From: Alteromonas sp. V450
GTDB lineage: Bacteria > Pseudomonadota > Gammaproteobacteria > Enterobacterales > Alteromonadaceae
DNA: 64,000 nt
Assembly (NCBI RefSeq): GCF_001885075.1
Contig: NZ_MODU01000004.1
Location: forward strand, 1,736,001 to 1,800,000
Direction of reading: 5' to 3'
Part shown: positions 47,882 through 55,996 of the stretch, piece by piece
Position numbering within the stretch: the stretch's first letter is position 1
Layout of the letters: every line of letters starts with the position of its first letter
Made by a program: the position numbers and the translations under genes
The notes under the pieces: model-generated
Databases searched by the model: none
Seen by the model: only the letters and a program-made list of their open reading frames with translations
Told to the model about the DNA's origin: nothing

Positions 47882-48415
47882 TTACAAATTCCCTGACCGA
47901 GTATTCTTTTTTAAATAATTTATTACTCTGCACAGTCTGCGATAATTGACCTCTGTGCATTCTGACCTCAACACCCAGACGAAATGCTTATGCCCCCTGT
48001 CTAACCACCCTTTTTTCGACTGCGCTACATGAAGACATAGCCCCCATGGAAGAATAAGTGAAGATGGGTGTAACTGCATTTCGGCGCCGCCATTCGCATC
48101 ATTAACTCGTTTTGCTGATAAGGTCGTTTTTCCACTTATTTGGGCACATTCTACTACGCTGAGCCGTCCAAAATCGGAAACGCTCAACGCATAAGAAAAA
48201 CAAGGCGTGGACGATAAAAAGCACCGGATACAACTCGGTGCTACATAAGCAATCGATAGCAAGACAAGGGCACAACGGCAATAGAACTCGCTTACATACG
48301 ACCAAACAGCAGGCTGTAATGCGTTTAAGGCAAAGCCAATCGTTACTATTAACCCCAATCTAGACAGAAGCGTTCTTAGTTCTAAATGAGTAAGCTCAAT
48401 CCTATACTTTGACAC
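47882..48415 (-). CDS. ygfX: YgfX-like inner-membrane protein (partner of SdhE)
   Basis: YgfX is a small inner-membrane protein of unclear role found next to sdhE. This one has membrane segments near the N-terminus (LLSRLGLIVTIGFALNAL and CALVLLSIAYVAPSCI). Its start is taken as GTG at 48415 (VSKYRIELTHLEL), which overlaps the sdhE stop by 14 bases. An upstream ATG at 48460 would sit deep inside sdhE. The overall sequence is weakly conserved, so the name rests mainly on gene position and topology. Confidence 0.75.
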   Translation of the reverse strand: MSKYRIELTHLELRTLLSRLGLIVTIGFALNALQPAVWSYVSEFYCRCALVLLSIAYVAPSCIRCFLSSTPCFSYALSVSDFGRLSVVECAQISGKTTLSAKRVNDANGGAEMQLHPSSLILPWGLCLHVAQSKKGWLDRGHKHFVWVLRSECTEVNYRRLCRVINYLKKNTRSGNL

Positions 48416-48659
48416 GGTTGACGATCGTAGAGACCATTGCTGCCAGAGCCGGGTCCTCACACTTTTGATGTCCCATTATCCATGCAAACAAATCGGGATC
48501 ATCACTTGTTAACAAACGCTCGAACGTCTCTTGATCCTCAAAACTTAACGAGTCGAATGCTTCTTCTACAAAAGGCAATAGCAATACGTCTAATTCGAGC
48601 ATTCCACGGCGGCACGCCCATTTCAATCTAGCTAATCTTTTTGGTTCAAACATAGTCAC
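48402..48659 (-). CDS. sdhE: FAD assembly factor SdhE
   Basis: SdhE helps attach FAD covalently to succinate dehydrogenase subunit SdhA. The 85 residues show the family signature WACRRGMLELDVLLLPF, including the RGMxE stretch, and the DDPDLFAWIMGHQKCEDP segment. A second Met at residue 3 could be the true start. It precedes ygfX and is divergent from ygfZ, matching the enterobacterial neighbourhood. Confidence 0.95.
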   Translation of the reverse strand: MTMFEPKRLARLKWACRRGMLELDVLLLPFVEEAFDSLSFEDQETFERLLTSDDPDLFAWIMGHQKCEDPALAAMVSTIVNRVKV

Positions 48660-48901
48660 TTCTTACACAGAACAATTCATCACCATAATACCATGCTGGC
48701 CCTATTAGGATCACTGCTCTTTTGAACAGAAAAGTAGTCAAAAATAGAGTGTGCTGATATTTATGGTATGTTTTTTCAGCGATGTATAAGCTAAAAACGG
48801 TACATGGACCCACTCAAGTAGCGCTAAATATTTGGTTTACCCTTGATAAAAATACGAATTACCCTACTTTGTGACTATACCGACAAACATGAGTTTTCAT
48901 A

Positions 48902-49930
48902 ATGGACACGCTTTCATCATTAACCAATCTTAAAGAAACATTCGCGGTAAGGCTGAATGACAGAATGATAATTGCGCTAGAAGGAGAACAAGCTGATAGT
49001 TACCTTCATGGCCAAATAACCATCAACGTAAATGCGTTAAGCAGCAACATTGCAAGGTTTTATGCGCATTGCGACAACAAGGGTAAAACATGGTCTGTAG
49101 GTCATGCAATCAGGTATGATAACCAACTATTAATGCTCACCAATGAGACCTCTGGACAGCATTCTTTGGCACAATTGGGTAAATACGGTGTATTTTCTAA
49201 GGTTGATATTCAGGATATTACTCAAAAGTACGCTATCTATTTCGTCTCGTCTGACGCAATACAAAAAACACTTACCGGCGTTTTTTCACCCGATGATATC
49301 GCTCTTTTAGCAAAGAGTGTTAAAGAAGAATCAGAGAGCACCATAATACAGAATACCGATGGCTTTGCCTTTTCCCTCGGTGCATCTGCTCAAGGCGCAA
49401 TAGTTGCCGTATCAAACCCCATCGCCGATGTGCTACAAACTAATATAACCGACGCTCATATACCTTGCTTCGAGGATGAGGTGTTTAACGCTATTCAAAT
49501 TTCACATGTATTGCCAAGCTTACAGGCAGGTGCTATCGCAGAATATGTTCCGCAAATGCTAAACGTTCATGCACTTAACGGAATAGACTTCGATAAAGGG
49601 TGTTACATGGGCCAGGAAGTCGTGGCGCGGACTCGCTTTTTGGGGAAGAATAAACGCGCCGCATTTAGTTTTAAGATAGATGCCGCTATTGACGTAAACA
49701 GTGGCGATACGCTTGAAAAGCAACTAGGGGACAATTGGCGCTCAGCGGGTAAAGTAATATCAGTGGGCAGACTTGGCGATGAGACATGGATCATGGCCGT
49801 GTTAAATAACGACACTACGACAGAAGATTTACACAGATTGGCTGATAATAAAGACATTACCTGCTACCCTAGACCCTTGCCATACGATATTGAGCAACAA
49901 GCCAGTAATATTGTAAAGAAGCGCCGCTAG
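48902..49930 (+). CDS. ygfZ: Folate-binding Fe/S cluster repair protein YgfZ
   Basis: YgfZ binds tetrahydrofolate and supports assembly or repair of some iron-sulphur enzymes. The 342 residues of this GcvT-like protein show the invariant motif DKGCYMGQEVVAR with its essential Cys. The N-terminal region includes ADSYLHGQITINVNALSSN. It is divergent from sdhE, the usual neighbour. Confidence 0.95.
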   Translation: MDTLSSLTNLKETFAVRLNDRMIIALEGEQADSYLHGQITINVNALSSNIARFYAHCDNKGKTWSVGHAIRYDNQLLMLTNETSGQHSLAQLGKYGVFSKVDIQDITQKYAIYFVSSDAIQKTLTGVFSPDDIALLAKSVKEESESTIIQNTDGFAFSLGASAQGAIVAVSNPIADVLQTNITDAHIPCFEDEVFNAIQISHVLPSLQAGAIAEYVPQMLNVHALNGIDFDKGCYMGQEVVARTRFLGKNKRAAFSFKIDAAIDVNSGDTLEKQLGDNWRSAGKVISVGRLGDETWIMAVLNNDTTTEDLHRLADNKDITCYPRPLPYDIEQQASNIVKKRR

Positions 49931-49997
49931 ACTTGGTTCAAAGCGGAGTAAATGTATGCCTTTAGCGCAAAGTTAAAGGCCCGAATTAGGAACTATT

Positions 49998-50513
49998 ATG
50001 ACAATCACCTCTGACAGCGTTGTAACGCTTCACTACACGGTTTCAACGGAAGACGGCACAACGCTTGATTCATCAGAAGGAAAATCCCCTCTTGTAGTGT
50101 TGCTAGGTCGACGTTTTCTTATTGAAGGACTTGAAGACGCATTGATAGGCAAGACCAAAGACGATAGTTTTAATATCTCAGTTGCGCCTGAAAAAGCATA
50201 CGGCGAGCGAGCTGATGAGTTAGTCCAAACTGTACCGCGCTCGATGTTTGAAGGCATGGACGTGGAAGTCGGTATGTCATTCAGAGCGACTACACCGCAA
50301 GGTGAGCAATCGGTAATAATCATTGAAACGACAGATGAAGAAGTCGTCGTCGACGGGAACCACCCACTAGCAGGCATTCCACTTACGTTTGATGTAAAGG
50401 TTATTGATGTAAGGGAAGCTACGGCCGAAGAGCTTGAACACGGTCACGCTCACAGTGAACAAAGCAGCTGTTGTGATCCCCAAACTGGTGAATGCTCAGA
50501 AGACAAACATTAG
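49998..50513 (+). CDS. slyD: SlyD-like FKBP-type peptidyl-prolyl isomerase
   Basis: This is a cytoplasmic FKBP-type isomerase and chaperone with an IF (insert-in-flap) domain. The 171 residues show VVTLHYTVSTEDGTTLDSS, LIEGLEDALIGKTKDD, the IF domain (about 70-125, with VPRSMFEG) and NHPLAGIPLTFDVKVIDV. The C-terminal tail (about 146-171) is rich in His, Cys, Asp and Glu, like the metal-binding tail of SlyD that serves nickel enzymes. It lies 68 bases after ygfZ. Confidence 0.92.
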   Translation: MTITSDSVVTLHYTVSTEDGTTLDSSEGKSPLVVLLGRRFLIEGLEDALIGKTKDDSFNISVAPEKAYGERADELVQTVPRSMFEGMDVEVGMSFRATTPQGEQSVIIIETTDEEVVVDGNHPLAGIPLTFDVKVIDVREATAEELEHGHAHSEQSSCCDPQTGECSEDKH

Positions 50514-50533
50514 TTTTCAGCCAGCGCAGATTA

Positions 50534-50558
50534 AAAAGGGAGCGTGCAGCTCCCTTTT
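50534..50558. terminator. Bidirectional terminator between slyD-like gene and glnB
   Basis: A 10-bp perfect stem (AAAAGGGAGC / GCTCCCTTTT) with a 5-base loop separates the convergent genes. Confidence 0.8.
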
Positions 50559-50580
50559 CTCGCTGTGCTTTATGATGACG

Positions 50581-51770
<1,190 letters not shown>

Positions 51771-52131
51771 GTATTTTTTAGGCGTCCTGAAGTATAATAC
51801 TACGATAATATCAAATCAGATGTTAGTAGTATTGTCGTTCGATTACTTAAGTTTGTATAGAAGGCTTGCTAGCCACATTACTCTTTTCGTGTAGGCGACG
51901 ATAAATGTTGCTGTAACTCACACGAGAGTTATAGGTGTTAATGCTCAAAAATGATATTTTATACCAATAAATCGCAATACTAGTTTACTCTAAAGGATTA
52001 GGTATTGATGCAGTTTTCTACCCAATGTAAATTACAAATAGTAAAGATGAAAACAGCGACAAAATAAATATCAAACGTTGCACAAGCCAAGAGAATATAA
52101 AACGATAATGCAAACACGCAAGCATGTAGAC
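51771..52131. other. Divergent intergenic region between nadE and the FimT-like gene
   Basis: No gene is supportable here. An 8-bp inverted repeat (AATACTAC at 51796-51803, GTAGTATT at 51826-51833, 22-base spacer) lies about 26 bases before nadE and could be an operator. The rest is AT-rich and should hold the pilin-set promoter. Confidence 0.45.
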
Positions 52132-52692
52132 ATGAAGTCAATTAAGTACATACCAAACGGATTTACACTTTTAGAAATGCTGATTACTGTCTCTATAGTA
52201 GTCATCTTAGTTACTGCGGTTGCACCGAACATCCAAAGTATTTTGATTACTAACAGAGTAACCGCAGATTTAAATAATTTAAGTGCTGCTGTTCAAAGAG
52301 CGCGATTTACTGCTGTCGATGAACAAGCCACAGTCATCATGTGTCCAACAGAGAATTACTCAGAATGCACTGACGATTGGTCAAAGGCAAAAATGGTTTT
52401 CATCGATGAGAACAACGACGATGGTAAAAACGATGACGAACCTATTATTATTACCAGCCAGCCGATTAATGACAAAAACACATTAAGTGGAATAAGCGGC
52501 AACCTTGAATTTGATCAGTTTGGTTCTATCAATAAAGCTGCAACCATCCTAATTTGCGCGACAGGTAAACCCAGTAGCTATGCATCTGCTCTGCTGCTTT
52601 CTCAGTATGGGCGAATAGCAGTGGCCATCGATGCAAACGGCAGCGACGGTATAAAAGAAGATTTATCTGGCGCGGCTCTTGACTGTTCGTAG
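52132..52692 (+). CDS. GspH/FimT-type minor pseudopilin A
   Basis: The protein (about 186 residues from the ATG at 52132) has a short basic leader, a prepilin peptidase site NG/FTLLEMLITV with Glu at position +5 and a hydrophobic helix. The FimT/GspH-like globular part includes AAVQRARFTAVDEQATVIMCP and VFIDENNDD. A longer reading from 52078 is possible; neither start has a good ribosome site. It opens the plus-strand minor-pilin set. Confidence 0.85.
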   Translation: MKSIKYIPNGFTLLEMLITVSIVVILVTAVAPNIQSILITNRVTADLNNLSAAVQRARFTAVDEQATVIMCPTENYSECTDDWSKAKMVFIDENNDDGKNDDEPIIITSQPINDKNTLSGISGNLEFDQFGSINKAATILICATGKPSSYASALLLSQYGRIAVAIDANGSDGIKEDLSGAALDCS

Positions 52693-52703
52693 TCTACAAC
52701 TCG

Positions 52704-53114
52704 TTAAAACCAACAATGGTTTGGGTAAACGCCATTTTCATCAATCGTTAAAAACCGACATTGACTCGCTGTATCTTTATAGTTAAGCGTGGCGGTGATG
52801 TGGTATCCGCGCGTTGTTGTTTGATGTTCTGTTAGCGCCACGTCACTAAGCCGGTGATGAGGAAGCGCATTCAGCGGTAAGTACGTACCGTTTGTTAACC
52901 AGTGTGTTGATTGAGTAACCCTAAGGTTGAGTAGGTAGACCTTAATACTGAATTCTTTTGAAAAATTGAGCATTGATTCATAACTGGAATATCCAAGCTT
53001 GCACAGCAGTGTAATAATTATCAATGTCGCCATTAGGTCTACGGTAGAGAAACCGAGGCTTATTCCTTTCCTTTTTCTCGTAAGTTTTGCACGGTTTATT
53101 AAAATCTCACCCAT
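52704..53114 (-). CDS. Divergent PilE-like pseudopilin on the opposite strand
   Basis: The 136-residue protein has a basic leader (NRAKLTRKRKGISLG), a prepilin-like site LG/FSTVDLMATL and a hydrophobic segment (LIIITLLCKLGYSSYESML). The C-terminal half resembles PilE in layout: YHITATLNYKD, CRFLTIDENG and a final NHCWF with two Cys. Position +5 is Asp instead of the usual Glu. It lies between two plus-strand FimT-like genes, on the minus strand, and ends 11 bases from the first. The start at 53114 is a guess; an outer frame begins at 53240 but would overlap the next gene. Confidence 0.6.
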   Translation of the reverse strand: MGEILINRAKLTRKRKGISLGFSTVDLMATLIIITLLCKLGYSSYESMLNFSKEFSIKVYLLNLRVTQSTHWLTNGTYLPLNALPHHRLSDVALTEHQTTTRGYHITATLNYKDTASQCRFLTIDENGVYPNHCWF

Positions 53115-53225
53115 CGTACAGCTTATCCCTAGCCCATTTATCGTTACATTGATCATACCTAATAAACTATGAAGAGAAACCGAACTTGAGTAGGGTTTCT
53201 CTTTACACATAGGGTGGCACGCCAT

Positions 53226-53759
53226 ATGAAGCAACAGCAACGTTCATGGTTTATCAAAAATCGTGGATTTACCCTTTTAGAATGCATGATAGTTGTTTTA
53301 CTCCTTATCATTTTCTCATCCATTGCAGTCCCGTCACTGAGTGACTGGCGTGAAAAAAGAGAGTTTGCGCATGTCTTGAAATTAGTGAGTGATTTAGCAA
53401 AATCAGCACGAGCGCAAGCACTGATTCAAAATCAAAGCGTAAACCTACAGGTAGGCACAGAGGGCGGTGGGTGCGTCATACTAACTCAAAATATGGATTG
53501 TAGATGTTCGAAGAGACTACTTTGTGAAGCGGACGACAAATCAACGTATATCGCACTGGAAGATTGGAATATGACACTGTCCAACTCAAATAAGCAGAGT
53601 CAGAATATAACCTTTACGCCTAATGGAACGCTTCACTTTGGCAGTGCTAGTACACTTACTGTCGGCAGTAAAAATCACAAAGGAAAAATTACATTAAGTA
53701 CGTTAGGTAGAATTAGGACTTGTAGTTTAACTTCTGTCGCAGGCTTTTCACTATGCTGA
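53226..53759 (+). CDS. GspH/FimT (FimU-like) minor pseudopilin B
   Basis: About 177 residues from the ATG at 53226 (MKQQQRSWF). The prepilin site is RG/FTLLECMIVVLLLIIFSSIAVPSL with Glu+5. The globular part has LVSDLAKSARAQALIQNQSVNL and ITFTPNGTLHFG, as in GspH/FimU. Several Cys pairs (CRCSKRLLC, ending CSLTSVAGFSLC) suggest disulphides. It overlaps the next gene by 7 bases. Confidence 0.85.
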   Translation: MKQQQRSWFIKNRGFTLLECMIVVLLLIIFSSIAVPSLSDWREKREFAHVLKLVSDLAKSARAQALIQNQSVNLQVGTEGGGCVILTQNMDCRCSKRLLCEADDKSTYIALEDWNMTLSNSNKQSQNITFTPNGTLHFGSASTLTVGSKNHKGKITLSTLGRIRTCSLTSVAGFSLC

Positions 53760-54376
53760 ATACGCCCGAAGAAAAATATTTAAGCTTGCCAGCAATGTCA
53801 TCAGGCTTTTCTATTATAGAACTGATGCTCGCCACTCTGCTTTCAATCTCTTTGATTAGCGTCATGCTTTCATTTACCGCTAGCTCACAAAAGAAAGGCG
53901 TGTTTATAGACGAACAAGCTTCATTAGAAGATGAGTTGAGAACGCTAAGACGTGTTATCGCCAGTGACTTAGCCAGAGCCGATTATGTAAACCATTCATC
54001 AGTTGATATTGCATCCCCACTGACGAGCTCTGTTCAAGTTGGAGCCTATGGTAAAGAGCCACAAAATAGTTGTATCGTGTTTTTTTATGACAAAAATCAA
54101 AACGGCAAAATAAGCGATTCCGAGCGGGAATTTTTTGGCTATCGATTGCGCGATCACGCTATTGAAAGACGTGTTAATCAGCGAAGCTGTTCTGACAAAG
54201 GTTGGCATGACGTGACCGACATTAACAGTACTATTGTTAAGCATTTTGCAATTGACTTCATCTTTGCAAGTAGCTGGGGAAGCGCATACTCAATCACAAT
54301 TGCCCTCGATAGCGCTCGCTACGCTGTGGACACCTCACAAATCACGTTTATGGTAGAGGTGCCCAATGCGAAATAA
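53753..54376 (+). CDS. PilW-like minor pseudopilin
   Basis: The 207-residue protein has the prepilin site SG/FSIIELMLATLLSISLISVMLSF with Glu+5 and a PilW-like layout: helix DEQASLEDELRTLRRVIASDLARA, then VFFYDKNQNGKISDSEREFFGYRL, which contains a Ca-binding-like D-x-N-x-N-G-x-x-x-D loop. An internal ATG (MSSGFSIIEL) is an alternative start giving a 4-residue leader. It overlaps both neighbours, so the set is translationally coupled. Confidence 0.85.
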   Translation: MLNTPEEKYLSLPAMSSGFSIIELMLATLLSISLISVMLSFTASSQKKGVFIDEQASLEDELRTLRRVIASDLARADYVNHSSVDIASPLTSSVQVGAYGKEPQNSCIVFFYDKNQNGKISDSEREFFGYRLRDHAIERRVNQRSCSDKGWHDVTDINSTIVKHFAIDFIFASSWGSAYSITIALDSARYAVDTSQITFMVEVPNAK

Positions 54377-55238
54377 CCTAAACCTAGACGATCGCATTAA
54401 GGGAATGGCGACAATACCTATTGTCTGCATTCTCCTGTTCACCCTATCGTTTGTTTGCTTTAGCTCGGTAGAACGGGTAAACACTTACTTCTTAATAGAA
54501 AGGAGCAGTCGCGTTAACGAGGAAGATAAAATCTACACACAGCTAGCTATAAAATCGCTAGCTTCTTTACTCGTACGACATTCGATAGGCGATGCTATGG
54601 ATAAAGCGAAGCACCCTGCTCTGCGTTTTACTGTTGATGAGAAACACTTCGTCGCAAAACGAGGGCAAGCAGTCAAACAATACGACATTACGGCCACTTT
54701 TGATAACCGTATAACCTATGTATCACGCTTTTTGAAATATCCTGCCTTGCTAAGGCTGCCCGATAAAAGCAATTTGAATAAACCTGATCCTTTCATTACA
54801 GAGTTATTGTTTAATCGTGCAATCGCCGACCTTAGCCCATCATTTTTCCCACAATTAACAACTTCACGTAATTGTGAAAGCCTTGCGCCAAAAACCATAT
54901 ATTGGATTGAGGGCAGCTGTACGCTGACGAAAATTGATGTAGAACACAGCTCAACTAAAAATCCAATTTTGATGATTGTTAATAATGGCGATGTAACGCT
55001 GTCAAAAAACGTAAATTTTTTTGGTTTAATCGTCGTGCTATCTCGTGCAAATAACGTTGAATTGAATATCCATAAAGATGCAAAACTCCACGGCGCATTT
55101 TTGTCTAACTTACCTATCAAGACTCATGTGAGCGGTACGATCGTCCACTCCAATGAAACGCTTTATAATCTTCAACACAGTAACGCACTAGCTAAAATTA
55201 TATTAGTCCCTGGTAGTTGGTATAACAAAGAGAAGTAA
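54366..55238 (+). CDS. PilX/GspK-like protein with a beta-repeat C-terminus
   Basis: The 290-residue protein starts with a leader (MRNNLNLDDRIKG) and a hydrophobic helix (MATIPIVCILLFTLSFVCF). Like PilX and GspK it lacks the +5 Glu. The C-terminal part (about 190-260) shows short repeating beta-strand units (ILMIVNNGDVTLSKNVNFFGLIVVLS and VELNIHKDAKLHGAFLSN), typical of beta-helix proteins found in such PilX-like families. It overlaps the PilW-like gene by 11 bases. The exact role is unknown. Confidence 0.75.
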   Translation: MRNNLNLDDRIKGMATIPIVCILLFTLSFVCFSSVERVNTYFLIERSSRVNEEDKIYTQLAIKSLASLLVRHSIGDAMDKAKHPALRFTVDEKHFVAKRGQAVKQYDITATFDNRITYVSRFLKYPALLRLPDKSNLNKPDPFITELLFNRAIADLSPSFFPQLTTSRNCESLAPKTIYWIEGSCTLTKIDVEHSSTKNPILMIVNNGDVTLSKNVNFFGLIVVLSRANNVELNIHKDAKLHGAFLSNLPIKTHVSGTIVHSNETLYNLQHSNALAKIILVPGSWYNKEK

Positions 55239-55519
55239 TGGCCATGTCTACTCACAAAAATAAGCCGTCTAGCAGTATTAAAACACGAACAGAAGGCACG
55301 ACGTTGGTCGAGGTGTTAATCGCTACGTTTATTTCCTTAAGCGTGAGTGTTTTTCTGCTATCGAACTATGCGCGTACACAATATTTACTGGACACCTTAA
55401 AGACCACCCAGCAAAGACATCAGACGCGATTAGTGCAATCAAAGCGGAACTTGCTACATGATGAGTACGATCAGACGTGGCTAGACGTAAAGGCGCTCGA
55501 GAGTATTACACCAATTTAG
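55238..55519 (+). CDS. Very short PilV-like pseudopilin
   Basis: Only 93 residues. After a 19-residue leader it has the prepilin site EG/TTLVEVLIATFISLSVSVFLL with Glu+5 and PilV-like VEVLIA. Only about 50 residues follow the membrane helix, so the globular head is minimal or missing compared with usual PilV (150-200 residues). It starts on the last base of the PilX-like stop and ends 15 bases from the convergent pilE. Confidence 0.75.
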   Translation: MAMSTHKNKPSSSIKTRTEGTTLVEVLIATFISLSVSVFLLSNYARTQYLLDTLKTTQQRHQTRLVQSKRNLLHDEYDQTWLDVKALESITPI

Positions 55520-55534
55520 GCAACGGCTAGGCTA

Positions 55535-55996
55535 TTAGCAAGACCAACATTTTTCAGCGTTAGACAATCCATTGCCATCTTTATCCCAGCCTTTAATGCC
55601 ATTGCTATAGTAATAAAGGTCGCCATCGCCAACCTGGGATGTACCCGACGTCGGCGTTGCTTTTAAAGCAAAACTGGTGGCGTTAGCCGATTCAATAGTT
55701 AGCGTGTAGCGCTTGTTATCGCTTGGCTCAGATGAAGGAGAATAGGCAGCAAAAATAGCCGGTGCACCGGTATTCCCGCCATCTTTTGCCGCCTTTTCAT
55801 AAGTAAAAGTCCCGCTATAGTGTCGCTCCATCGCAGACGCAAGCGCGAGCAAATCAGCTTGAGCAGTGCCTCGATACCCATCAACAACTGCATTTTTGTA
55901 AGATGGGTAGGCTACCGCCGCAATAATGGCAACAATTGCCACCACAATCATCAATTCAATAAGTGTAAAGCCTTTAACTCGTGGATTTATCATCAA
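55535..55996 (-). CDS. pilE: Type IV minor pilin PilE
   Basis: The 153-residue protein has the short leader MMINPRVKG, the prepilin site G/FTLIELMIVVAIVAIIAAVAYPSY with Glu+5 and the PilE C-terminus with YTLTIESANATSFALKATPT and a final disulphide-type KCWSC. It is the last gene of the canonical minor-pilin operon and overlaps the pilY1 stop by 4 bases. Confidence 0.93.
   Translation of the reverse strand: MMINPRVKGFTLIELMIVVAIVAIIAAVAYPSYKNAVVDGYRGTAQADLLALASAMERHYSGTFTYEKAAKDGGNTGAPAIFAAYSPSSEPSDNKRYTLTIESANATSFALKATPTSGTSQVGDGDLYYYSNGIKGWDKDGNGLSNAEKCWSC

Noticed and set aside
54716..55120. 134-residue frame antisense to the PilX-like gene
   Set aside because: It is a shadow frame with no prepilin motif or ribosome site, unlike the antisense PilE-like gene at 52704-53114.
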